Shown here: one piece after another, positions 16,068 through 24,024 of the stretch | How positions within the stretch are numbered: position 1 is the first letter of the stretch | Layout of the letters: each line of letters starts with the position of its first letter | DNA from: G963422745 sp965214285 | GTDB lineage: Bacteria > Actinomycetota > Acidimicrobiia > Acidimicrobiales > Aldehydirespiratoraceae | DNA: 64,000 nucleotides | Assembly (NCBI GenBank): GCA_965214285.1 | Contig: OZ243946.1 | Location: 620,001 to 684,000 of the forward strand | Direction of reading: 5' to 3' | Notes under the pieces: generated by a model | Told to the model about the DNA's origin: nothing | Seen by the model: the letters and a program-made list of their open reading frames with translations, nothing else | Database searches by the model: none | Made by a program: the position numbers and the translations under genes

Positions 16068-18095
16068 TCAGCAGAGTTCGGGGTGGTTGCGGAACTGCTC
16101 CAGGGCCTCAGGGTTCGCCAGGGCCTCGGCGTTGTCGATGCTGCGCCCGGCCACCACGTCGCGCACCGCCAGCTCGCTGATCTTGCCCGAGCGGGTGCGG
16201 GGGATGTCGTCGACCTCGGCGATCACGGCCGGCACATGGCGCGGCGTCACCTCGCTGCGGATCCGCATGCGGATGCGATCGCACAGCTCGTCGTCGAGCC
16301 GCCGGCCCGCCGCCATCCTCACGAACAGCACGACCCGGGTGTCGCCGTCGTGGGCCTGGCCGATCACCACGCTCTCGTCGATCTCGGCCATGGTGTCGAC
16401 CCGGCGGTAGATCTCCGCTGTGCCGATGCGCACCCCGCCGGGATTCAGGGTGGCATCCGAGCGGCCCGAGATCACGAAACCGCCGGTGGCGCTGCGCGAC
16501 ACGAAGTCGCCGTGATGCCAGACGCCCGGGAACCGCTCGAAGTAGGCCGCCCGGTAGCGCTCGTCGCCTGGGTCGTCGGCGAAGCGAAGCGGCATCGACA
16601 CGAACGGCGTGCGGCACACCAGCTCGCCCTCGGTCCCGTCGTCGACCGGGCGGCCGGCGGAGTCGAGGACGTCGATGTCGAGGCCCAGCGCCGGCACCTG
16701 GATCTCGCCCGCATGCACCGGCAGGGTCGGCGCCCCCGCCACCAGGCAGCCGCACAGGTCGGTGCCGCCCGATATCGACGCCACATGCAGGTCGCGTTTC
16801 ACGTTGTCGTAGATCCAGGCGAAGCCCTCGGGCGACAGCGTGGAGCCCGTGGAGGTGACGGTCCGCAGGGCGCCGAGGCCGCAGCTCTCGCCAGGGCGCA
16901 CCCCGGCATTGGCGCAGGCGTCGATGAACTTCGCCGAGGTGCCGAACAGCGTGGTCCCGGTCGCATCCGCCAGTTCCCAGAGCCGACCCGCATCGGGATG
17001 CACGGGGGATCCGTCGTAGAGGACAAGGGCGGCGTCGGAGGCCAGGGCGCTGGCGAGCCAGTTCCACATCATCCAGCCGGCGGTGGTGAAGTAGAACACC
17101 CTGTCGCCGGGGCGCACGTCGCAGTGAAGCTGGTGCTCCACGAGGTGCTTGAGCAGCACGCCGCCGCTGCGATGCACGATGCACTTGGGGCGACCGGTGG
17201 TGCCCGAGGAGAACAGCACGTACCACGGGTGGTCGAATGGCAGCGGCTCGCAGACCACCGGGGCAGCCTCGACGTGGTCCAGCCAGCCGGGCTCCACCAT
17301 GAACGTGCGGCGCAGCCCGCCCAGCGCCGAGACGATCTCGCCGAGACGGGCCGTGCAGTCGTGGTAGCGGCCGTTGTAGGCGTAGCCCGGCGCGGCGAAC
17401 AGCACCACCGGCTCTACCTGTCCGAAGCGGTCGAGCACGCCCGCCGTGCCGAAGTCCGGCGACGTGGAGGTGAACACCGCCCCGAGGCCCGCGGCTGCCA
17501 GCATCACGGCATAGGTCTCGGGGCGGTTCGGCAGCCAGGCGGCCACTCTGTCGCCGGCGGTCACGCCCGCTTCGAGCAGCAGCCTCTGGATGCGCCCGAC
17601 CATGTCGTGAAGCTCGCGGCGCGAGACCTCGGCGGCCTCGCCGTCCTCGCCCCAAAACAGCATCGCCAGGTCGTCGCTGGGCGCGCCCAGCAGGTTTTTG
17701 GTAACATTCAGCGTGGCGCCGGCTTGGAAGTACCGGCGCCACATTTCTTGCGCCTCGCTCGCGGGCTCGGCCAGGCGCTCGCCTCGCTCGCCGACCATGC
17801 CGCAGAAGTCCCAGGCTTCGGCCCAGAACTCCGCCGGGTTCGCCACGGACCAGCCGTGCACGGCTGCGTAGTCCGCTGCGGGATCGCCCGGCAGGACCAG
17901 GTCGTGCCGCTCGGCGATCCAGCGCTCGAAGCGGTGCAGCGCGCTGTCGGCGACCCGCTCAGGCGAGGGTGTCCAGAGCCGCTGCGCCGGGCCGCCGCGT
18001 GCGCCGGGGCTGTCCGCGGCCGCTGACCCTGGACCGCCGTCGGAGCGGGACCCAGCCGTGTCGGCAGCGCCGTCGGGAGGCGAGTCCCCGGTCAT
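16068..18095 (-). CDS. Acetoacetyl-CoA synthetase
   Basis: 675-residue ANL-superfamily ligase that activates acetoacetate with ATP and CoA, important in ketone-body and polyhydroxyalkanoate metabolism. AMP-binding motifs are visible: YVLFSSGTTGRPKCIVH (P-loop-like A3), SGGTDLCGC in the A5 region, a GDF plus SGRSDATLNPGGVRIGTAE hinge region, and the C-terminal Lys in PRTRSGKISE. The N-terminal ACAS_N-like part (NPAEFWAEAWDFCG) and the WMMWNW motif fit the acetoacetyl rather than acetyl subgroup. The start ATG 18095 overlaps the stop of a mini-ORF made by a 32-bp tandem duplication. Confidence 0.92.
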   Translation of the reverse strand: MTGDSPPDGAADTAGSRSDGGPGSAAADSPGARGGPAQRLWTPSPERVADSALHRFERWIAERHDLVLPGDPAADYAAVHGWSVANPAEFWAEAWDFCGMVGERGERLAEPASEAQEMWRRYFQAGATLNVTKNLLGAPSDDLAMLFWGEDGEAAEVSRRELHDMVGRIQRLLLEAGVTAGDRVAAWLPNRPETYAVMLAAAGLGAVFTSTSPDFGTAGVLDRFGQVEPVVLFAAPGYAYNGRYHDCTARLGEIVSALGGLRRTFMVEPGWLDHVEAAPVVCEPLPFDHPWYVLFSSGTTGRPKCIVHRSGGVLLKHLVEHQLHCDVRPGDRVFYFTTAGWMMWNWLASALASDAALVLYDGSPVHPDAGRLWELADATGTTLFGTSAKFIDACANAGVRPGESCGLGALRTVTSTGSTLSPEGFAWIYDNVKRDLHVASISGGTDLCGCLVAGAPTLPVHAGEIQVPALGLDIDVLDSAGRPVDDGTEGELVCRTPFVSMPLRFADDPGDERYRAAYFERFPGVWHHGDFVSRSATGGFVISGRSDATLNPGGVRIGTAEIYRRVDTMAEIDESVVIGQAHDGDTRVVLFVRMAAGRRLDDELCDRIRMRIRSEVTPRHVPAVIAEVDDIPRTRSGKISELAVRDVVAGRSIDNAEALANPEALEQFRNHPELC

Positions 18096-18127
18096 GCAGC
18101 CCCGTCGGGAGGCGAGTCCCCGGTCAT
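18064..18127 (-). repeat. 32-bp tandem duplication creating an upstream mini-ORF
   Basis: On the minus strand 18127-18096 and 18095-18064 are two adjacent 32-nt copies differing at one base. Each begins ATGACCGGGGACTCGCC. The second copy is the start of the acetoacetyl-CoA synthetase gene. The first encodes an 11-residue peptide (MTGDSPPDGAA) whose TGA at 18094-18092 overlaps the real ATG as ATGA. If ribosomes initiate on the first copy, the synthetase would be reached by re-initiation. Whether this is regulatory or a neutral duplication is not known. Confidence 0.8.
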
Positions 18128-18228
18128 GCCCGCGGTCCCGTCGGCAGCCACGCAGCTCAGCGGATCAGGACCGGGATCGGCCGGACGGTGATCGGGGCTG
18201 GCACGGCCCCACACTACGGTCTGTCGGC

Positions 18229-19293
18229 GTGGCAGCGCTTCACCGGCCGATCCTGCGACGTGCCGTGACCTTCCCTGCCGTGTTCGGGCTGGCGGCGCTG
18301 CTGGCGGCGACGACGCCTCTGGCCGTGCCGCTGCTGTACCTGATCGACGCGGCCCGCGGCGCCCGGCGAGGCCGCTGGTCGCGCATCTGGCTGCTGGTGC
18401 TGGCCGCTGCGGTCACCGAGATCGCCGGGCTGGCGGGATATGCGGGCATCCGCCTCGCCTGGCTGGGCCGCCGGTCAGCACCGGGGCGGATGGCAGCGTC
18501 GTACCGCCTGGAGTACTGGTGGGCGCAGCGCCATCTGGGCAACGTCGCCGTGTTCGCCGGCATCAGGATCAGCTTCGACAACCTGGAGGTGCTCGAAGGC
18601 GGCAACGCAGTGCTGGCCTGTCGTCATGTGAGCCATGTGGACGCTCTCGTCCCGGCGCTGGCAGCCGCCCGCAGCTCCAACCGGGTGCGCTACACCCTCA
18701 AGCGGGACCTGCGCATGCTGCCCACGATCGACCTGCTCGGCGACTGCACTCCCAACGTGTGGATCGACCGCTCGCCCGAGCCCGGCTCGGAGATGCTCCG
18801 AGAGCTGGCCGAGCTCGGCACAGGCATCGGGCCGGGCGAGGTGGCGGTCATCTTCCCCGAGAGCACGTTCTTCACTCCCGAGCGGCGAGAGCGGGCGCTC
18901 GAACGCCTGGCGCAGACCAGGCCCGACCTGGCGCAGCGGGCGGGCGAACTGCGCAAGCTGCTGCCGCCACGGCCCGCGGGCACGCTCGCACTGCTCGAAG
19001 CGGCGCCGGATGCCGACGTGGTGATCGGCGCCAACGTCGGCCTCGAGCACGGCGGGTCGCTGGCGGAGATCGCCCGCCGCATACCCGAGCGGGTTACCAT
19101 CCGCGTGCACATGTGGCGCTACCCGCGGGCCGGTCTGCCCGACGATGCCGACAGAGTGGCCGAGTGGCTCCTGGACCGCTGGCTCGACATGGACCGCTGG
19201 ATCGCCGAGCAGACCGAGCCGCTCGCTGCGGTGCCGGGCGCTGCGCTTGCGGGCCAGGCCGCCGCCGCGGCGGACGACAGCCGATCGCCGTGA
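18229..19293 (+). CDS. Lysophospholipid acyltransferase (PlsC)-like protein
   Basis: 354-residue membrane-associated protein with an N-terminal hydrophobic hairpin (VFGLAALLAATTPLAVPLLY, then another segment near 60-80) and a PlsC-type acyltransferase domain. The catalytic HxxxxD is seen as CRHVSHVDAL, and the acceptor-binding FPEGT-like motif appears as FPESTFF. The C-terminus is helical. It likely moves an acyl group to a lysophospholipid or related acceptor. The frame is open from 18058, but the first part overlaps the divergent synthetase start, so GTG 18229 (VAALHRPIL) was chosen. It overlaps the next gene by GTGA. Confidence 0.78.
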   Translation: MAALHRPILRRAVTFPAVFGLAALLAATTPLAVPLLYLIDAARGARRGRWSRIWLLVLAAAVTEIAGLAGYAGIRLAWLGRRSAPGRMAASYRLEYWWAQRHLGNVAVFAGIRISFDNLEVLEGGNAVLACRHVSHVDALVPALAAARSSNRVRYTLKRDLRMLPTIDLLGDCTPNVWIDRSPEPGSEMLRELAELGTGIGPGEVAVIFPESTFFTPERRERALERLAQTRPDLAQRAGELRKLLPPRPAGTLALLEAAPDADVVIGANVGLEHGGSLAEIARRIPERVTIRVHMWRYPRAGLPDDADRVAEWLLDRWLDMDRWIAEQTEPLAAVPGAALAGQAAAAADDSRSP

Positions 19294-20069
19294 CCGCCGT
19301 GCTGTTGGCAGCGGCGGCTGTGATCGCCGTCTTCATGGTGGCGATGTGGCTGCTCAGCCTGCGCCTCGGCGACGCCGGCATCGTCGACATCGGCTGGGGC
19401 CTGGGCTTCGCGCTCGTCGCCGCCGCAGGCGCCGTGGTCGGCGACGGCCTGCCGGCGCGGCGCCTGCTGCTGCTGGGGATCGTCGCCGTGTGGGGGCTGC
19501 GCCTCGGGTGGCACCTGTGGCAGCGCTCCCGCGGCATGGCCGAGGACTTCCGCTACCGCCTGATGCGCAACAAGCACGGCGACCGCTTCGGAATCGTCAG
19601 CCTGCTCACCGTGTTCGGCCTGCAGGGCGCGCTGATGTGGGTCGTCTCGCTGCCGGTTCAGCTAGCCGCATCCGCAGACGAGCCGCTGGGGCTGTTCGCG
19701 GGCCTCGGCGTGGCGGTCTGGGCGTTCGGCTTCGCCTTCGAGACGGTGGCCGACAACCAACTGCGCCGCTTCAGAGCGGAGCCTGCCAACCAGCGTCGCG
19801 TGCTCGACACGGGCCTGTGGCGCTGGACACGCCACCCGAACTACTTCGGCGACTGCTGCGTGTGGTGGGGCATCTGGCTGACCGTCGCCGAGACCAGCGC
19901 CGGGCGCTACGGGATCATCGGCCCGGTCGTGATGACCGTGCTGCTCACCCGGGTGTCGGGGGTGCCGATGCTCGAGCACAGCATGGCCAAGCGCCGGCCG
20001 GACTATGCCGACTACGTGCAGCGCACCAGCGCTTTCCTGCCGCGGCCTCCGAGACGCCCCGCGCCATGA
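19290..20069 (+). CDS. DUF1295 / steroid-5-alpha-reductase-like membrane protein
   Basis: 259-residue integral membrane protein with about six hydrophobic helices. It carries the DUF1295 signature: GIVDIGWGLGF near the start, LRLGWHLWQRSRGMAEDFRY, and the C-terminal methyltransferase-like RWTRHPNYFGDCCVWWGIWL followed by PMLEHSMAKRRPDYADY. The family is related to steroid 5-alpha reductase and ICMT, and may act on lipids or isoprenoids. GTG 19290 overlaps the acyltransferase stop (GTGA), and the stop overlaps the next gene (ATGA), so three genes form a tightly coupled operon. Substrate unknown. Confidence 0.85.
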   Translation: MTAVLLAAAAVIAVFMVAMWLLSLRLGDAGIVDIGWGLGFALVAAAGAVVGDGLPARRLLLLGIVAVWGLRLGWHLWQRSRGMAEDFRYRLMRNKHGDRFGIVSLLTVFGLQGALMWVVSLPVQLAASADEPLGLFAGLGVAVWAFGFAFETVADNQLRRFRAEPANQRRVLDTGLWRWTRHPNYFGDCCVWWGIWLTVAETSAGRYGIIGPVVMTVLLTRVSGVPMLEHSMAKRRPDYADYVQRTSAFLPRPPRRPAP

Positions 20070-20872
20070 CCGCAGCGATGACCGGCGACGACCCGACCCC
20101 GGCGGATCCCGAGGAGACCGAGCTGGCGGTTCAGATCGCCCGCGAGGCCGGGGCGCTGGCGCTGAGCCGCTTCCGCCGACCCGCCTTGGCTGTGGAGCAC
20201 AAGGCCGACGGCTCGCCGGTCACCGCGGCGGACCGAGACGCCGAGACCCTCATCCGCCGGCGCCTGGCCGACGCCTTCGCGGACGACGCCATCGTGGGCG
20301 AGGAGCACGGCAGCGCAGCGGGGATCAGCGGGCGTACCTGGGTAGTCGACCCCATCGACGGCACCAAGGCGTTCACCCAGGGGGTGCCGCTGTTCGCCAC
20401 GCTGGTGTCGCTGGTGGACGACGAAGGCCCGGCGATCGGCGTGATCGACCTGCCGGCGCTGGGCGAGACCGTCTGGGCCGGGCGCGGCCTTGGTGCGTTC
20501 TGCAACGGCGAGCCGTGCGCGGTGAGCGAGCGCCGCAGCATCGAAGGCGCCTACTTGACGACCAGCGGCACCGACTACTGGCCGCCCGAGGCCCTGGCGG
20601 CGGTGATCGCATCGCCGCTTCACGTGCGCACCTGGGGAGACGCCTACGGCTACGCGCTGGTCGCCACCGGGCGGGCCGAGGCGATGGTCGACCCCGAGGC
20701 CTTCGAATGGGATCTGGCCGGCGTGTCGGTGATCGTCGCCGAGGCGGGCGGCATCTTCAGCAGCTTCGACGGCAGCAGCGGCCCCCAGGCCTGGCAGTCG
20801 GGCTCCGGCTTCGCCAGCAACGGCCGGCTGCACGAGACGCTCCTCGGGCTCTGGCACCGGCCCGCCCGCTAG
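20066..20872 (+). CDS. hisN: Inositol-monophosphatase-family phosphatase, likely histidinol-phosphatase
   Basis: 268-residue Mg-dependent phosphatase of the IMPase superfamily. Metal-site motifs are seen in order: DGSPVTAADRDAE, VGEEHG, WVVDPIDGTKAFTQG and FEWDLAGVSVIVAEAGG. The TKAFTQGVP and GTDYWPPEAL segments resemble the HisN-type histidinol-phosphatases of actinobacteria more than inositol phosphatases, but other small phosphate monoesters cannot be excluded. ATG 20066 overlaps the preceding stop as ATGA. The neighbours are lipid-related rather than his genes, which lowers certainty about the substrate. Confidence 0.8.
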   Translation: MTAAMTGDDPTPADPEETELAVQIAREAGALALSRFRRPALAVEHKADGSPVTAADRDAETLIRRRLADAFADDAIVGEEHGSAAGISGRTWVVDPIDGTKAFTQGVPLFATLVSLVDDEGPAIGVIDLPALGETVWAGRGLGAFCNGEPCAVSERRSIEGAYLTTSGTDYWPPEALAAVIASPLHVRTWGDAYGYALVATGRAEAMVDPEAFEWDLAGVSVIVAEAGGIFSSFDGSSGPQAWQSGSGFASNGRLHETLLGLWHRPAR

Positions 20873-20948
20873 CCGCCCGCCGGTCGGCGCTGACTGTCCA
20901 GCGCGACCCCTGATCGTCATCGGGCCGGGGCTTCAACCCGGCGGCAGC

Positions 20949-22151
20949 TCAGGTGAACGTCGCCATCCCCTCGAAGCGCTGCGGACGCAGGCCGCGTTCG
21001 CCCAGGGCGCCCAGCAGGCCCGCCGTGTCGCCGATCCCCGCAAGCCCGTAGGCCCCTGCTGCCGGCTCGCTTGCGAGGAGGTGCGCCAGCGCCGTCGCCG
21101 CCACTGCGCCCGCGGCCACCGCCGGCCGCCCCACCGCGCCGAAGACCACCACGCGGCGCTCGCTGCCGACCCGGCCCCGAAGCTCGACTCGCACGCCGCC
21201 GATGCCGCCTTCGCTGTGGGGCGGGCGCAGCATCGGCAGCGGGGCGGTGAGCCGGTCGCGGCGGGTGGCCCCCTGGCGGGCGGTGATCCGCTGCACGCCG
21301 TCGAAGTGCGGCATCAGCAGCAGCGCGTCGGGCAGCGACGCCCGGTAGCAGTCGCGTCCGCCGATGGGGTCGGGGAACCATGCCAGCTCGCGGCCCGAGC
21401 CGCCCGCCCGCCTCCGCCAAGTGCCGTCGCGCCAGTCCACCGCAGTGGTGCTGAGCGCCCGGTGATGCTGCCTGGCGCAGGCAGGCCCGCCGGTGCCGAC
21501 CTTGGCCACGTGTATCTCCTCCACCTGGTCGAACTCGGCCGCGCCGTGGCGGGCCAGCAGGCAGGTGAGCCCGGGCATGAATCCCGCGCCCACGACCACG
21601 GCCGCTCCGAGCTGTCTGGCCCGGTCGTCGAGACTGAGCAGGCGGCGCACCTCGCCGACATGATTGGAGGTGGCCACCACCATCACGCCCGCGTCCAGCG
21701 CACGCCGGGCCAGTGCCGCCTGGCTTCCCGCCGGCGAGGCCACCACTACCGCCGACACGTCAGCGTCGAGGCGGCGTGCCGCGCCGTCGGCGATGCGCGT
21801 CACCCGCACGTCCGCTGCTCGCCCGCCCGAGCCTCGGTCTGCGCCGCTGTCCGCAGCGTCGCCGGAACCGCTGCCCTCGCCGGCCTCGGAACCGCCGCCC
21901 GCGCCGTTGCCCAAGCTGTCGCCGGAAACGGTGCCCGCATCGTCACCCACGCCGTTGCCGGAACCGTTGCCCAGAGCCGAGGCGAGCTGCGCGGCCTTCC
22001 CGTCATCGGGATCACAGATGTCCAGGCGTCCGACTGCGCCGCTGGTGTGAAGCTGACGGGCGATCCGGGCGCCGGTCGCGCCTGCGCCAAAAAGCACGAC
22101 CCGCTCCGGCCGCGAACCCTCCGGGAGACCCGGCCCGGCCACCGAGGTCAA
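20949..22151 (-). CDS. Saccharopine-dehydrogenase-like NAD(P)-binding protein
   Basis: 400-residue protein that begins with a Rossmann fold (VVLFGAGATGARIARQLH). The acidic end of strand 2 is LDICDPDDGKAAQL, and later comes GVMVVATSNHVGEVRRLL, as in the saccharopine dehydrogenase NADP-binding family. Residues about 60-112 are a Gly/Ser/Asp-rich low-complexity insertion made of short near-repeats; it interrupts the Rossmann domain between strands and is unlikely to be structured. The start is TTG 22151, overlapping the stop of a small upstream ORF (TTGA). The role is unknown. Confidence 0.68.
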   Translation of the reverse strand: MTSVAGPGLPEGSRPERVVLFGAGATGARIARQLHTSGAVGRLDICDPDDGKAAQLASALGNGSGNGVGDDAGTVSGDSLGNGAGGGSEAGEGSGSGDAADSGADRGSGGRAADVRVTRIADGAARRLDADVSAVVVASPAGSQAALARRALDAGVMVVATSNHVGEVRRLLSLDDRARQLGAAVVVGAGFMPGLTCLLARHGAAEFDQVEEIHVAKVGTGGPACARQHHRALSTTAVDWRDGTWRRRAGGSGRELAWFPDPIGGRDCYRASLPDALLLMPHFDGVQRITARQGATRRDRLTAPLPMLRPPHSEGGIGGVRVELRGRVGSERRVVVFGAVGRPAVAAGAVAATALAHLLASEPAAGAYGLAGIGDTAGLLGALGERGLRPQRFEGMATFT

Positions 22152-22300
22152 CGCAGATCGTCGCCTTCGAGCTCTCTCCAGCCGCCCGTCTGGGGCGGGA
22201 CCCCGCCGCTGCCGCGGACCCGGATGGCCGCCGCCACGGCAATCCCGACGCCGATCGCCACCAGCGCCCGGCGGATCAAGGTGAGCAGGCTGCCGCCCAA
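22148..22300 (-). CDS. Small hydrophobic protein, translationally coupled
   Basis: Possible 50-residue protein with one hydrophobic segment (RRALVAIGVGIAVAAAIRVR) and a polar tail (TGGWRELEGDDLR). Its TGA overlaps the TTG start of the NAD-binding protein gene, which supports translation. The start is uncertain: the frame is open back to an ATG inside tRNA-Ile, so I chose TTG 22300 as the first plausible start after the tRNA. No family is recognised. Confidence 0.4.
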   Translation of the reverse strand: MGGSLLTLIRRALVAIGVGIAVAAAIRVRGSGGVPPQTGGWRELEGDDLR

Positions 22301-22327
22301 CGCAGTTCTCCCAGCAGTAGCGAGACG

Positions 22328-22401
22328 TGGGGCTAGCAGGAGTCGAACCTGCGACCTCACCCTTATCAGAGGTGTGCTCTAACCGACTGAGCTATAGCCC
22401 C
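22328..22401 (-). tRNA. tRNA-Ile (anticodon GAT)
   Basis: The minus strand folds as a standard cloverleaf. The acceptor is GGGGCTA paired with TAGCCCC plus discriminator A, the D arm is GCTC..GAGC, the anticodon loop is CTGATAA with GAT (plus-strand 22365-22367), and the T arm is GCAGG TTCGACT CCTGC. No CCA is encoded. It follows the DUF3566 gene, as is common in actinobacteria where the pair lies after gyrA; here gyrA is not in the window. Confidence 0.97.
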
Positions 22402-22441
22402 GCGATGCGGGCCAACGCTAGCGGCATCCGCCTCGAAGCCG

Positions 22442-23224
22442 CTACGCCTCGGCCTCGCGCTGATCGGCGTCGAAGGGCTCGGCGTCGAAGGGCTCGGCGT
22501 CGATCTGGGCATGGCCGCGCTGGCCGTCGTCGTCGGGCAGCACCGTCGGCTGACGCGATCCGCCGAGTCCCATCGCCCGCGAGATCAGGCTCTGGCGCGG
22601 GCGCAGGCGCTTCGGGCGGGGCCTGGCGGTCTCCTCCTCCACGACCGTGAAGCGCACGCCGCCGGTGATGTCGCTGATCAGATTGAACAGCACCGCCATC
22701 AGCACCGTGAAGCCGGCGCCGAACACCACCAGCACCAGGCCGCCGATCGCAAACGCCCGGAATATCTGGTCGGCGTTGAACATGAAGCTCTCCAGGGCGA
22801 AGAGCTCGGTGATGAACGTCTCCACGTTGTCGACCGTGCCGGAGCTGACTGCCAGGCGCCACAGGATCGTGCCCGCGATCAGCAGGATGACCCACAGGCA
22901 GAAGTAGAAGATCAGGGCGATCTTGAGGGCCGACCAGGGTTCCACGTGCCGCACCAGCCTGCGGACTTTGCGTGCCCGGAGATGACGTGCGGCTCGGCGG
23001 TCCCACCAGGTGGGCCGGGGCGCACCCCGAGCCCTGCCCGGCACCGTCAACTGCGGAATGGCGCCTGTCCCGGGCGCTGCGGGCGGCGGCGGCACGGCAA
23101 CCGAGTCGACCGCTCCGGTCGTGAGCACCTCGGGGCTCGCCTCGGGCTGGCCGGGCAGCACCAGCTCCTCGCCGCTGGCAAGGCGGAGAGCGGGCTCGTC
23201 GTCGACGTCGGGGCGATCACTCAT
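22442..23224 (-). CDS. DUF3566 transmembrane protein
   Basis: 260-residue protein with a disordered acidic and Pro-rich N-terminus (residues 1-85), a basic stretch, then two hydrophobic helices (LKIALIFYFCLWVILLIAGT and a second near 165-185). They are joined by a loop like VDNVETFITELFAL, followed by an acidic tail. This layout and the VEPWSALKIAL motif match DUF3566, normally encoded between gyrA and tRNA-Ile in actinobacteria. Its function is unknown. The tail contains a tandem duplication (AEPFDAEPFDADQ). ATG 23224 was preferred to TTG 23230. Upstream, where gyrA is expected, lies a defence-type gene pair. Confidence 0.85.
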   Translation of the reverse strand: MSDRPDVDDEPALRLASGEELVLPGQPEASPEVLTTGAVDSVAVPPPPAAPGTGAIPQLTVPGRARGAPRPTWWDRRAARHLRARKVRRLVRHVEPWSALKIALIFYFCLWVILLIAGTILWRLAVSSGTVDNVETFITELFALESFMFNADQIFRAFAIGGLVLVVFGAGFTVLMAVLFNLISDITGGVRFTVVEEETARPRPKRLRPRQSLISRAMGLGGSRQPTVLPDDDGQRGHAQIDAEPFDAEPFDADQREAEA

Positions 23225-23412
23225 CGGCAAGCGCCAGTGTACGACCTAGCCCCCGCCGCCATGCGTGATCTTTAGCCCCGTCCGGCTCCGACTGGCAGCG
23301 GCTTCGTCGCGCAGCACCAGACCGATGGCCGACTCGCAGCCGGGCGATGGCTACCTCCTCCTGCCCGCCACCCGCCCGCTGATCCGTGTTTCCCCGCTCA
23401 GCAGTCTGCCGC

Positions 23413-24024
23413 TCAGGAGATTCGGTCGACGAGTTCCCAGACGGTGCTGCTCGGGTTCTCGTTGGGGTCTGAGCCGTTGGCTATGTGGCGGTCCCGAAGC
23501 TGCTGCGCTCGGTCCTTGGCGTCTTCGTAGCCGGAGAGCAGGGCATCGAGGTTGTTGGGGTCGAGGTGCTTGCCATCGGTGGCACCGAGGTCGCGGGCTC
23601 GGCGTTGTGCTGCGCGGCGGTCGATGTGGGCCGACAGTTCCTCAAAATGCAGGACAAGCCACAGTTCGAAGCAGGGGTTGGAGAGCGCCACGCCGATGCC
23701 GCTTTGGCGGGCTTCGTTGATCGCCTGGGCGAGGTTGGGGTGTTGGTCTACGTCGAAGACGCACCAGATTTCGTCGAAGTCGACGCCTCGACCTCCGCGG
23801 TGTGAGCGACTGTTGGCCTGTTGGTGGTCGCGCGCTCGCTGGACGAGGCTGAGCGGTGCCATGCCGGACTCTGCGAACTCGACGCGGACTCGGCGGTTGC
23901 CCCGCTCCCACTGCGCGAGATAGCTCGGCTCGGTCACCGCGCCTTCGGTGAGCACTCGGATGACTCGGCGCTGGTCGCGTTTGCCAGCCGTTCGACGGGG
24001 CTTGCCGGCTCTGGGGCGCTTCAT
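23413..24024 (-). CDS. RloB-like protein (AbiLii type)
   Basis: 203-residue protein of the RloB family. The N-terminus is very basic (MKRPRAGKPRRTAGKRDQRR), followed by a strand with an acidic residue (VLTEGAVTEPSYL). Then come the DFDEIWCVFDVDQHPNLAQA motif and SNPCFELWLVLHFE, the two hallmarks of RloB, a Toprim-like fold. Known RloB genes sit next to an AAA ATPase in restriction-linked loci and in the abortive-infection system AbiL. Here ATG 24024 overlaps the ATPase stop by ATGA. The likely role is phage defence as the effector or nuclease partner (inference). The frame upstream of 24024 is a shadow of the ATPase gene. Confidence 0.83.
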   Translation of the reverse strand: MKRPRAGKPRRTAGKRDQRRVIRVLTEGAVTEPSYLAQWERGNRRVRVEFAESGMAPLSLVQRARDHQQANSRSHRGGRGVDFDEIWCVFDVDQHPNLAQAINEARQSGIGVALSNPCFELWLVLHFEELSAHIDRRAAQRRARDLGATDGKHLDPNNLDALLSGYEDAKDRAQQLRDRHIANGSDPNENPSSTVWELVDRIS

